Shown: one piece after another, positions 1-16,660 of the stretch | Numbering within the stretch: position 1 is the first letter of the stretch | How the letters are laid out: each line of letters begins with the position of its first letter | From: Auxenochlorella pyrenoidosa | Lineage: Eukaryota; Chlorophyta; Trebouxiophyceae; Chlorellales; Chlorellaceae | DNA: 22,898 nucleotides | NCBI GenBank assembly: GCA_001430745.1 | Contig: KQ481997.1 | Span: 1,079,592 to 1,102,489, forward strand | Reading direction: 5' to 3' | Translations under genes and position numbers: made by a program | The notes under the pieces: model-generated | The model's database searches: none | Told to the model about the DNA's origin: nothing | What the model saw: the letters and a program-made list of their open reading frames with translations, nothing else

Positions 1-9
1 CCCACCACC

Positions 10-43
<34 letters not shown>

Positions 44-47
44 GCAG
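10..47 (+). repeat. (AC)16 microsatellite running into an intron acceptor
   Basis: An uninterrupted AC dinucleotide run covers about 11-42. It ends five bases before the inferred acceptor AG at 46-47 of RPN1, so it replaces the usual pyrimidine tract. Confidence 0.85.
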
Positions 48-3000
48 CAACACCAAGCTGAGCGAGCAGTACCTGTCGCTGGCGCGGGACCTGGACGTCA
101 TGGAGGCCAAGGCTCCCGAGGACGTGTACAAGATGCACCTGGTGGAGGGGCGCGCGCCCGCAGGTGGGGGGACGGCCCCACGCTTGCCGCGCCGCCCAGC
201 CCGCCCCCAGCCCCCCTGCTGGTGCTGCCCAGCGCTCGCTGAGCGGAAGGGGCATGCCGGCCGCCGGGCTGTCAAGGGCTTAGTCAGGCTCAAGTGGTGG
301 TGCGGGGGTGGCAGGCGCGCAGCAGAGAGCGCCCCTGCCAGCCACACACCTGTTCCCGACGCCTGCTCGCACGCGCTGCCACGATGCCCGGGGCGCGCCA
401 GTGTGGCCGATTCGGCTGTGCTCCTCAGTGCGCGCCCACCCCAGGGCTCCCCATGGCTGCAGGCCCCGCGGTCGACTCTGCGCGCGCCAACCTGGCGTCC
501 ACCTTTGTCAACGCCTTTGTGAACGCCGGCTTTGGGCAGGACAAGCTCGTCACGGCGACCAGCGAGGACGAGAAGGTGGGGCGGGGGGCGCCAGCGCCGG
601 CGCGAGGGCAGCGCCTGTCAGGGGCAGCCGGTTTCGCGCTTACGTCGGTGCCACTGCCTCGGCTTGGACTTGCATGGCAAGCGTCAACGCGTTAGGATGG
701 ACCCACAGCAGCATTGCTGCCCTGCGCTGGCCCAGGGCTCTCTGTCCGGCCTTCTGCGGACAGCGCACTGCTTGCTGGCCTGTGTGGCATGTGCACTGGA
801 CTGCTGCCAAGCATGGCCACGGCTATGCGCGCCTGCCACCGCCACGCGACCTGCCCCCTTGGCCTGCCTGTGCCTGTCACCGCGACGCGACCTGCCCCCG
901 TGGCCTGCCGCCCCCCCCCCCCCCCCCGGCAGGTGCACTGGATCTTCAAGAACAAGGACCACGGCAAGATGAGCGCCACCGCCTCGCTGGGCACGGTGCT
1001 GCTGTGGGACGTGGAGGGCGGCCTGCCCCAGATCGACCGCTTCCTGTACTCGACAGACAACCAGGTGGGTGTTGTGTGTGTGTTCTGTTGGGGTACGGGT
1101 GGGGGCATGCTTTTCCTTTGCTCCTTGCTTTTTTGGTGTGTGTGACGGGGGGTGGCGGTATAATCGAGCCTTGCCCCTGCTGTCGTTTCCAGCAACAGAC
1201 AGGAGCAGCAACGGATGTTGCGCAAGGCCAGCGCACCTCTGCCCCCTCACCACGAGCCCTGCTGCTGCGCGCAGGTGGTGGCGGGCGCGCTGCTGGCGGT
1301 GGGCATTGTCAACTGTGGGGTGCTGGATGAGGTGGACCCCGCGCTGGCCCTGCTGTCAGGTGGGTTTGACCAGCTTTGACCGGGTCGTGGGTGCTGGCCG
1401 GACTGCGGCCCTGGCCCCTCCTTCCCGCTTGCAGCCCCGGCCGGGCCTCTTAACTTGCGCCTGCCAGGCAGAGCAGCCAGCGCCAAAAGTCTGGCCCTGC
1501 ATGCCACTCACCACATTCCCTTTCATCGCCTGTGTCTGTGCAGACTATGTCAGTAAGGACGACCCGCAGACGCGCATCGGCGCCATCCTGGGGCTTGGTA
1601 TTGCCTATGCGGGCAGGTGCGTGCGGCGTCGTGACAGGGGGACAGCAGCAGCGTACTGCACGGGAGTGTCGGCAGACGTGGGGTGGAGGCTGCGGGGCAG
1701 CAGGGCATGCAGCGAGCTTATCCCTAGGAGCGCCGGCTCCACGCTGTCGCTTGCCACTCACGCAAGCAGCTCTGATCGATCAGCCCTCCGAGCGCCTCGC
1801 GGCCAACTTGCGGGCTGACAACCACCCCTGCTGCCCCTCCCCCCACCCCACCCACCCCCACCCCTCTTCCCCCCTGCAGGGAGAAGGAGGAGGTGGCGGA
1901 GCTGCTGCTGCCCCTGATCATGGACACAGACCTGTCCATGGAGGTGTCGAGCATCGCGGCGCTGTCCCTGGCGCTGGTGTTCCAGGGCACGGCCAACGGC
2001 GACGCTGTGGAGGCGGTGCTGCAGGTCAGGGCGTCGAGCCGGCTTGCGGCCCCACGGAACTTGGCCGCACTATGGCAGCCTGCCGCGCGGCACGCTGTGG
2101 CGGGGCTGGGGGCGGCAGGGCAGGTAGCAGCTGGCTGGAGGCGCTCCGACGCCTGCAGGGTTTCAGCCAATGGCAAGCGTACGTACGAGTCCTCACAGCA
2201 AGGGCTGTCAGGCTGGGCATGCCCCCTGGTCACTCGTGCAATGTACCCAGGGCGGATCCCTGCTACAACCCCTCCCACCCACCCCTCTCCATCCGCTTCA
2301 GGCCCTCATGCTGCGCGGCGAGGCAGACCTCACGCAGCCTGGCGGCCGCCTCATGTGCCTCGCGCTGGGCCTGCTTTTCCTGCACCGGCAGGGGGCCGTT
2401 GACGCAACGCTCGAGGTGCGTGCCCGGGGGTCTGGCCCTGCCAGCAGGCGTCGCACCCGGGGCTCGCCTGTGCCGCACACCGCCCGCCCACATCAGCACC
2501 CACGCTTGGCCAGCACCTGCGCAGGCCATCGGGCGCCCTCCTGCAGAGGCAGTGCCCGCCGCACTTGTGCTCGGCCGGGGCCAGCTGAGCAGCAGCCGCT
2601 GTGCCCCTCCTCTGTCAAGCCGCCGCTCGCCGCCCCCCTCCCTGCCCTTCCCCTAAAGCCGGCCCCCCCACCCACCCACCCACCCACCCTGGAGCAGGTG
2701 GCCAAGACGCTGGACGAAAAGGTGTCCCGCTTCCTTCAGGTCATCCTGGACGTCTGCGCCTACGCTGGCACAGGGGACGTGCTCAAGGCAAGCCTGCTTG
2801 ATTGGGCTTAAAAGCCTGCCTGACCCGCAATCAAGCGTGCGACACAGCAGGCGGCGGAGGCAAAAGCCCAGGCCGGCCAGCAACTTGACTCTCTGGTCCC
2901 GGCTCGGTGCTGATGGGCTGCACAGAGGGCCGGACTGATGGCATGTTAGTCTGCAAGGCCTCGCCTGTACAGCCTCCCCCGCTCTTCTGGTGTGGCTGGC

Positions 3001-6000
3001 AGCTGGTATGAAGGCATGCGTGAGCGCACGCCGCGTGCATTCGTTCCCCCCGCCCTGCCTGGCACCCCGCCCTGCAGGTGCAGCAGCTGCTTGCGATATG
3101 CGGCGAGCACATTGAGGCGGAGGAGGGCACGGCGTGGAAGACGCTACACCAGTCGGGTGGGCCTCGCTGCGCCAGCCCCTGATCACGCCCTCGTCGACAG
3201 TCGGCGCTCCCTTGTTGCCGCTGCTGCTTCCCCCTTGTTTTGCTGCTGCTGGTGCTTTCGGCGGCAGGCGGATGATCACGCTGGCTCTGCCAGCCGGTGG
3301 CCCAGCTGCCTCCCAGTGCCTCCACATCTGCTTCCGTCGGCACAAGTTCCTGCTCATGGCCCGCCCCTGCTCCGTGCCCACGGCCGCCGCCCCTCTGCAG
3401 TGGCGGTGCTGGGCCTGGGCCTGCTGGCGATGGGCGAGGAGCTGGGCGGCCAGATGAGCCACCGAGCGCTGGAGCACCTGCTGCAGTATGGGGAGCCGGC
3501 CGTCAGGCAAGTGATGCCTGCGCCCCTGGGCTCGCCAGACCGTGCTCAACCCTGATCCTTGCTCAACCCTTGGGCTCACCAGCTGCGGCTCTTGGGGAGT
3601 TGGGGGGAGACCTGTGAGCGCCAATTACATCATACAGTGTGGCACAGCAGCTTGCGCCCAAACAGCCCCCATGTCTCAGGCCCATGGCTCAGCATGGCTT
3701 GGAACCCCAACAACCCCCCACCCCCGCAGGCGCGCGGTGCCGCTGGCGCTGGCGCTGCTGAACGTTAGCAGCCCAGACATGAGCGTCATGGACACACTCA
3801 GCCGGCTCAGCCACGACACGGGTGAGGGTGCGCCGCGCTTGGGACCGAGTAGAACTTAGGGCGGCTGAGTCGCATGCCTGCATCCTGTGGGAATCCATGC
3901 TGGCTGGGTGGGAAGGTCACCTGCAGCAAGGCGACCATGCGCGTACCCTGCGCTGCGATGTGAATGGCGGGATGCCGCCAGCGCTTGTTCCCAGCAGTCC
4001 ACCGCTTCGTCAGAGCGGGCTGCAGGGCTGCCCACCCTCTGCCGGTGGAGCTGGCTGCCCTGCATGTGCCAGTCGTGGCCGGCCCAGGCCAGGATGCCGG
4101 CCCTGATCTCAGCACAACCCCCCCCCTACCCCCACCCCCCCCACCACACACACCGCCTCCCCACCCCACCGCCGCGTCCGACCCTGCGCCGTGCAGACAC
4201 CGACGTGGCGATGAACGCTGTGCTGGCGCTGGGCTTCATCGGAGCAGGCACCAACAACGCGCGGTGCGTGCCTGCTGAGCGGCCGCCCGCATGCCTGCTT
4301 TCGCCGCAGGCAGCGCGCATGCCACCGCGCCCGCTCGCCCAGCCGCGCATGCCTGCGACCGCCCCCTCTGCTGCGCCGAAGCGCGCGCGCGGGCGTCCCC
4401 CCATCCCTGCACCCACCCCACCCCCTATCACTGCGCAGGCTGGCGGGCATCCTGCGCAACCTGAGCTCCTATTATTACAAGGAGCCCACGCTGCTGTTCC
4501 TGGTCCGCGTGGCGCAGGTGGGCGCGCCCGCAGCGCACGCGCCGCACATGCGGCGGCAGGCAGGGGCAGGCCTGGCCGCTGCGCTCAGTGCGCGCACCCA
4601 CCTCCGCTAATTCAGCCACCTCCAACGGCCAGCCCCTTCCTCCACCCCCAACAACCACCACCGCACCACACCCCGTCTGTCCTGCAGGGCCTGGTGCACA
4701 TGGGCAAGGGCCTGCTGACGCTCAGCCCTTACCACTCCGACCACACGCTGCTCAATGGTGGGGCTCCCGCTGCTGCTGCTGCTGCTGCTGCTGGGCTGCT
4801 GCTGGCTTGTGCACAGGGCCGCGGCGCTAGGACCTCGCAGTACAAGCTGTAAATCTGCAGCAGCAGGGCTTGCCACAACACAGCCGGCCCGGGAGTGGGA
4901 GGGCGGTATCACCTTGCGGCTCCCTGCGATTTTTTGCGGCTCCATTTTTTTGCGGCTCCATGCGGAGTGCGCTGCAGCATGCACTTCGTTGCAGGTGCCC
5001 CGGGCAGTGCCGGTGGCGGGCCGCTGCGAGCGGGGAGCGCCGATGCGACGTGCACACAGCCTGCCCACGTCCCTGGCGGCCTGGCCCGCTGCTTGCCCCT
5101 GCAGGCACCGCTCTGGCGGGTATACTGGCGGTGCTGCTGGCGGGGGGGCTGGACATGAAGGCAACGCTGGCGGGCAAGCAGCACTACCTGCTGTACTGCC
5201 TCACCCCCGCCATGAAGCCGCGCATGCTCATGACCGGTAGGGCCCCCGCCGCTCCCCCGCTGCCTGCGCATTCCGTGGTTTGCTGTTGGGCGTCCGCCGC
5301 AATGCCTGCGTGCCCACGGCCCGCCCTGAGGCACCCTGCCGTCGCTTGCCGCTGCGCTGTGCCTGCCCTGCCTGCCTGCGGCTTGCCGTTGCTGGCCCCC
5401 CGGTGCTGCCTGGCTGCACTGCATGCATGTGCATCGCCTGCCGCGCCGTGAGGTCGCTGGGCAGCAGAAGAGGGGCGTGTCTGCGCGAGGCGGGGATGCC
5501 GTTTACTTGATCTTATCAGCAACAGGCTGTGCCGCCGCGCCCGCACCCGGCGCCGCCGCGCTCGGAAGAGTTGGCGGCCGTGGGCGCGGCCGGGGAGCAG
5601 CAACGTGTTGAGACCCGGTTCTGAGCCTCGCCGCCGCGCCCCTCCTGCCCTCCAGCCTGCCCGCCCACACTATTCCTAGCATGCTGCCTGCGCTCCTGGC
5701 TGCACTACGCGGCAGGCCAGGGCAATGCCAGCTCGGCCTGCATTTGCCTTTTTCTGGCTTTGCCACCGCCCCCCTAAGCATCCCAGCATGCAGACCCAAC
5801 CCCTGCGCTCGCGCCCACCCCCAACCTCTCCGCAGTCGACGAGTCTGGCCAGATGCTGCCCTGCCCGGTGCGTGTGGGCACAGCTGTGGACACGGTGGCG
5901 CAGGCCGGCCGGCCAAAGACGATCACAGGCAAGGGGCAGGGCCGGCAGCGTGTGGCGGCCACACACGGGCCAGCTTCCCACTACGTGTGGATCCCTCCTC

Positions 6001-6580
6001 CCACGGCACAAGCAGGGCGCGGCCCACAACCAGCACAGCCAAGGGCGCTGGGGAAGGCTGGCGCGGCGGGCGCAGGTCCCAGCGCTGCTGCATGCAAGGC
6101 CCGCCCTGGCCCCCCAAACCCGGCTTCACTCTCCCTCCTGCTGCTCTCGGCCCCGCAGGCTTCCAGACGCACACCACGCCGGTGCTGCTGTCGGTGGGCG
6201 AGCGCGCGGAGCTGGGCACCGAGAAATACATTCCTGGTAAGAGGAGTACATTCCCTCACTGGGCGGGGGGGGGGGGGTGGGGGTCTCCTCTGTGCCTCCA
6301 GCGCAGCCGGCGGCAGGGCCCGGTGCCAGGTCGCCCTGCCCTTGCATGGCCGTGCCAGGCACCGCGCCTGGCTGTTGGGGTGCTTGCCCTCCCTCACGCC
6401 CTGTCCTCGCGCTGTTGCCTGCCCCGTGGCTACATTCCCCGCCGGCCCGGCTGTATGCGTAACCATCTGCCTGCCTTTACAACTGCCTGCCTCCCCGGCT
6501 GCCTGCCTGCAGCCAGCGGCACGCTCGAGGGCGTGGTCATCCTCAGAGAGAATCCGGACTATGTGGAGATGCACGAATGA
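48..6580 (+). CDS. RPN1: 26S proteasome regulatory subunit RPN1/PSMD2 (5' partial, 18 exons)
   Basis: RPN1 is the largest base subunit of the 19S particle and docks ubiquitin receptors and shuttle factors. Exons: 48-163, 463-575, 933-1064, 1275-1359, 1544-1616, 1880-2024, 2302-2415, 2698-2787, 3078-3156, 3401-3506, 3730-3821, 4197-4263, 4439-4517, 4688-4757, 5105-5236, 5836-5928, 6159-6236, 6513-6580. All phases match, giving 576 residues ending at TGA 6578-6580. Diagnostic pieces in order are [135 protein letters not shown] and [13 protein letters not shown]. These cover the proteasome/cyclosome repeats and the C-terminal domain. The first roughly 290 residues lie upstream of the window. Three introns begin with GC (2788, 3507, 5929). 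The lysine-rich loop found in animal RPN1 is nearly absent around 3140-3403. Identity is from remembered family sequence and is very secure. Confidence 0.96.
576..932 (+). repeat. RPN1 intron 2 with a 32-bp imperfect direct repeat and a C17 tract
   Basis: This 357-bp intron carries two near-identical copies at 837-868 and 878-909 (period 41, core GCGACCTGCCCCC), then a run of 17 C at 911-927 just before the acceptor at 931-932. The protein reads continuously across it (GQDKLVT to IFKNKDHG), so no exon appears to be missed. Confidence 0.75.
2788..3077 (+). other. GC-AG intron 8 of RPN1
   Basis: The donor reads CTCAAG|GCAAGC. The reading frame passes cleanly from GDVLK to VQQLL, and no GT lies at the position needed. 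The acceptor is CCCTGCAG ending at 3077. Confidence 0.85.
3507..3729 (+). other. GC-AG intron 10 of RPN1
   Basis: The donor reads GTCAG|GCAAGT and splits an arginine codon in phase 2. It joins the segment EPAVR to RAVPLALAL exactly as in the family. Confidence 0.85.
4758..5104 (+). repeat. RPN1 intron 14: (GCT)8 and a triplicated 10-mer
   Basis: The intron starts with an eight-unit GCT repeat (4769-4792). It also holds three copies of TTGCGGCTCC at 4914-4923, 4934-4943 and 4950-4959, spaced 20 and 16 bases apart by T runs. No coding potential is recognised here. Confidence 0.75.
5237..5835 (+). other. RPN1 intron 15, the longest intron seen (599 bp)
   Basis: The flanking exons join KPRMLMT to VDESGQMLP, which matches the family with no missing residues. 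No hidden exon or RNA gene is recognised. The sequence is C- and T-rich with many GCCTGC words. Confidence 0.7.
5929..6158 (+). other. GC-AG intron 16 of RPN1
   Basis: The donor reads CACAG|GCAAGG in phase 1. It joins RPKTIT to GFQTHTTP, a strictly conserved stretch of RPN1, so the junction is secure. Confidence 0.88.
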
Positions 6581-7238
6581 GCCGGCGAGCATGCGGCGGA
6601 CGATGCCTGCGCGGCCCAGTGTGTCGCGCCTGAGCAAGCGCACCGCCGAGGGGGCACAGCACATGTGGCACGGCGCCTCCGCCTAGCGCAGCCCCCGGCT
6701 CAGCTGCCTCTGCACTGTACCATCATTGCCGGCTCAGCTGCGCCCACTGCAAGGACCGCATGGATGCGTGCAGGGGCCCAGGGCCTGGAAGGGGGGGCCA
6801 GGCGTGCGAGCACCAGGATATGCATGCCGCGCAGTGCCAAGCGTGTGTTGGTCCGCCGGCCGTCAGTGATGCTGAATGGATGCGCCCAGAAGCTTCCGGT
6901 TTAGAAAGATGCATCCACACAGCAGCAGCTACACTTGTACAGCAGTGGTCGATGAACCAGTCCAGCATTGAGTGCGGAGCGCCAGCGGGCGGTGCGTGCG
7001 GCGCCAGGTTGGCGGCACATGGACCATGTGGGAATGGCACGGGGGATTAGTCTCCCATATCCTCGTGATCGCCCTGGTCGCCTGACTCTGTCTGCACGCC
7101 GCTAACAATGACTTCCGTGATGAGCCACGCTGTCCAGGTATCCCTTGGGCCACCGTGCGTGCACAGATAGCGTATCGATTCGGAATGCTTCTTTGGCATA
7201 TGCGCACCCGCTGCAGCCGCTCCTACTGGCGCTCTGAC
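6581..7238. other. RPN1 3' UTR and spacer to the GDH gene
   Basis: About 660 bases between the RPN1 stop codon and the first candidate GDH start. I see no recognisable gene. No TGTAA poly(A) motif was found here on the plus strand, so the RPN1 transcript end cannot be placed. The GDH promoter presumably lies in the right half, but no TATA-like box stands out. Confidence 0.6.
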
Positions 7239-13477
<6,239 letters not shown>

Positions 13478-14060
13478 GCGGCCAGCAGCAGCCGCCTGTG
13501 AGCTCGTGCCTGCAGCAGACGCTGCTGTGAGCAGTGAGCCTGCATTCTTTGCTCATCAATCAGCATGCATCCCCTGCTATCCAGCTTCGGTGACAAGGGG
13601 CTTAAGTTCACTGAGCGTTTATCTGAAATTGAAGACCGGGTGCCGCACAAGCCCGGGGCGCGTCCTGCCACTGCTATCATGACTGTCGAGCGTCGACATC
13701 CTCCCAAGCACAGATTTTTATTGCATCGCTTGGCCTACTGTACATTCAGGGACCGCTGCGCTCCCTGCAATCACCAGGGCAGGTCCTTTGGTATTTTCCC
13801 CACAGCCACACACATCAGCAACCCTCAACCCAGTTTCTACACGTGTTGTCATGTCAAGACCTGCTGTAATCCACTCTTCAGTTGAATCGGAGTTGCACAG
13901 CAGGAATCAAGGATTGGGTGAGAGCTGGTGGGTGAATGAAATGTGAGGGAAAAGTTATTCGCGGGTGCCGGCCCGCCGCAGGTTCGTTTCTTCTGCACAG
14001 CACGCTCAATGACATCAGGCCAGCGGGGCTACCCGGCTGGTGTGCACGGCTGGCCAGGGG
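13478..14060. other. Spacer between convergent GDH and MSRA genes (3' UTRs)
   Basis: 583 bases between two stop codons on opposite strands. The left part, up to about 13885, is the GDH 3' UTR. No gene was recognised. No reverse-strand TGTAA was found for MSRA, so its transcript end is not placed. Confidence 0.7.
13865..13869 (+). terminator. TGTAA poly(A) signal of GDH
   Basis: The green-algal poly(A) motif TGTAA lies 388 bases after the GDH stop. Cleavage is expected 10-20 bases downstream. Confidence 0.7.
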
Positions 14061-16282
14061 TCAGCCGTAGCAGCGGATCTTGTCGTTGCAGCCCTTCTCA
14101 GCGCTCTGGGGGCGGCCAAAGCGGCCGCCACGGCTCAGGTACTGCTGGTGGTAGGCCTGCGGGGCAGTAGGGGGGCACACAGGATGGGAAGCTGAAGGGT
14201 TACTAGGCGAAAGAGGTGCATGAGCATCCTACACAAGTTGATATGGTGATGAGCATGGCAGCGCGACACTCAGCCTGCCAGGCCGCGCTGTGGCATGCCT
14301 GCTCGGCAAGCCTCCCGGGTTGCCCTGCAGAATGCCTGCCTGCCGGCCCACAAGGCCTCGCACGACCCCATGGGCCCGCCCCTGGCCTTGCCTCTGCAAC
14401 GTAGTAGTCGCAGGCCGGCTCAATGGTGGTTGCCACCTTCTTGCCCACGACGGGTCGGAAGGAGCCCGCCGCAAGCGCCTCGTTTGCCGCCGCAACCGCC
14501 TGCAGAACCCAGGCCAGGCAAGGTGTATAAGAGACCAGGCGTCAGGATGCCTCTAGCACCTGCCAAACAAGTGCCACTATGTAGCGGACATGGGGCACAG
14601 CACCGCGGGCAAACAGTCCTGCCAGGCTGGCCATCTGCCTTAGTAATAATGCACTGCCGAGGTGCGCCACCAAGCGTCGTGGCTCAGCGGGCGAGGCACG
14701 CCCACCTTCTCGGCGGCTTCCTTCTGCGCCTCGTTGTGGTAGAAGATGACGCTGCGGTACTGCGTGCCCACGTCGTTGCCCTGGCGGTTGAGCGTGGTGG
14801 GGTCCACTTTCTGCATCCGGGGGAGTGGTAGCTGGGGCGCCTCGTCTGGAGAGGTGCAGCGGCTGGGAATCTGCGGGCCTGCTGGCCAGCCGGGTTGGGT
14901 TGCGCCACCGCTCCCAACCGTGCACCCAACCCCACATGCACACTTCCACAGCCAGGCCAGGCACCCACCTGGAAGAACTCCTCCAGGATCTGCTCAAAGC
15001 TGCACTCTGCCGGGTTGTAGTACATCTGCGGGTGGGTCGGAAGGGGTGTGTTAGTGTGTGTATGCGTGTTTGTGCGTGTGTGGGTGGGTGTGGGTGGGTG
15101 GGGGGCCGGTAGCAGCAGCAGGTGAGGAGGGCTGGAACACACCGCGTGAGGCCGGCTGCGGTCACGCACGCTGGGGCGGCTGGCTGCCGAGGCAAGCCAA
15201 GTACCTGCCGGCCGAAACGCAGGGTGCGTGGCCAGCCACTGGACGAGCCTGGCCGTGTCACCCAACATGAGGAAGCCACCCTGCGGCCATCGCAGCCTCC
15301 CTGCACCTTGCATTCCTGGCCCGCAGCGGGCATGCAGCACTGCGGTCCGCCGTTGCGCAGCCCTGCCCCACGCTCCCAGCGCGTCCGCACCTGCACTGCC
15401 TCGGTGTGCCCGGTGCGCCCGCTGCAGACCTCCTCGTAGGTGGGGTTGGGGGTGCGCCCCGCGGTGTAGCCCACAGACGTCTTCACCACGCCCGGCAGCC
15501 GCTGGTACGCCAGCTCCAGCCCCCAGAAGCAGCCGCCTGCGGGAGGGGCAGGCAGCCAAGCACGCGGCGTCGCCCAGGCACCGCCCGCAAAAAAGCGCCA
15601 GCTGGCCGCCGGGCTAGCTCTTGTAAGAGGGCTTGAGGCACGGCGGGCCGGGACAGCATGACCGCACTAGCAGGCATGAGCCGCCGTCGTATGGCAAAGC
15701 TTGCCCAGTATGCGTTGACAAGACCATTGGTGGCAGAACGACAAGGCATGTGACATCATGACAGTCGAGCTTTCATGCTTCGTGCCACCGCTGAGGCACG
15801 GCACTACAGCCACAGGACCCACGCGCACCTGCCACGGTCGCGATCTCCAGGCCCTCTGGAGCGGTGGCAGGGGCAAGCTCACAGCCAGGCTTGGCGGCAC
15901 GAGCCCACTGCAGCACGCCGTCGTTCTTGCCCTGCGAGGTAAACATGTGCCCACAGCATGTCTCACGGTAGGGGCAGCCCATAGGGGAGTTTGGGTATGG
16001 GCGTTACCATGTCAAGGCATAGAATTGGCCGCACTGCACAAGCAGGCAGGCAAACACAGCCAGCAGGCCGCGCTGCTGAAGCTTCCACTGCCAACGCCAC
16101 GGCTGGCGGCGTCGTCACGCCGCCCAGCATCCTACCTCCCGCTTCTCCTTCTTGCCAAACAGTCCGCCAAAGAAGCTGCGCGTGGGCATGCGAGCTGCGC
16201 CGCGGAATGCCTGAGAAGCCTGGACACGCCTCTGCGCCACCTGAGCCCGCACAGCACAGGCCTTGAGCACAGCGCTGCTCAT
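14061..16282 (-). CDS. MSRA: Peptide methionine-S-sulfoxide reductase A, plastid type (7 exons)
   Basis: Reduces methionine-S-sulfoxide in proteins. Exons on the minus strand: 16282-16136, 15931-15829, 15536-15391, 15025-14969, 14810-14706, 14499-14392, 14156-14061. All phases fit and give 253 residues ending at TGA (14063-14061). The N-terminus [14 protein letters not shown], with many Ala, Arg and Ser and no acidic residues for over 40 positions, looks like a chloroplast transit peptide. The catalytic motif GGCFWG puts the sulfenic-acid cysteine near residue 86. [25 protein letters not shown] with the catalytic Glu, [17 protein letters not shown] and [17 protein letters not shown] follow. 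The C-terminus [11 protein letters not shown] carries the two resolving cysteines (about 245 and 251) typical of plant MSRA. Intron 6 has a GC donor. An in-frame upstream ATG at 16357 is possible, but the peptide it adds looks less like a transit peptide. Confidence 0.96.
14157..14391 (-). other. GC-AG intron 6 of MSRA
   Basis: On the minus strand the donor reads GCAGAG|GCAAGG at 14391-14390. It joins DYYVAE to AYHQQYL, a conserved MSRA segment, in phase 0. Confidence 0.88.
15026..15390 (-). repeat. MSRA intron 3 with a GT/GGGT-rich simple tract
   Basis: Within this 365-bp intron, about 15046-15106 (plus strand) is an interrupted GTGT and GGGT repeat, which is CA/CCCA-rich on the gene strand. 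The protein reads continuously from HTEAVQ to MYYNPAECS, so no exon is missed. Confidence 0.7.
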
Positions 16283-16660
16283 GGTGTTTGCGATGATGGT
16301 GTGAATGCTGTAAGATTTGACGACGTCCCTGCGGCTGGCCCCGTTGATCAAAGGCAACAGTCCTGCTGGCTCCGAGCTGGCACTCGCGTTCGAGCGAAGA
16401 CAGCCAGATGTGTGTGATCGGGCTCAGGTAGAGCGCATTTAGGAGCCAAAAGGATGTCGCAGCCCCGCATAGGCGGCAGGTAGTCACAGACCCACCTGTT
16501 TTCGGACCGCACTGCCGGTCTCAGGACCGCTCATGCGTGTAGCATCGGTCGAGAGCATTTTCTAAATAGCCGGGTGTCCGCCGCGCTGCTCCCAGTGGCC
16601 CCGCCGCGTGCTGGCGGCAGCGCCGGAGCTACCGCTGCCAGCTGCCCCACCCCAGCCTAG
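16283..16660. promoter_or_regulatory. Divergent promoter region between MSRA and the SAC3-like gene
   Basis: 378 bases separate the two start codons on opposite strands, so both core promoters and 5' UTRs must share this space. An AT-rich patch, TTTTCTAAATAG, lies at about 16558-16569. No known element is otherwise recognised. Confidence 0.55.

Noticed and set aside
308..1330. Long plus-strand open frames over RPN1 introns (up to 340 codons)
   Set aside because: GC-rich DNA leaves long open frames by chance. These cross proven splice sites and encode Pro/Arg/Ala-rich nonsense.
2653..3624. 323-codon minus-strand open frame
   Set aside because: It is antisense to three RPN1 exons, has low-complexity composition, and shows no recognisable domain.
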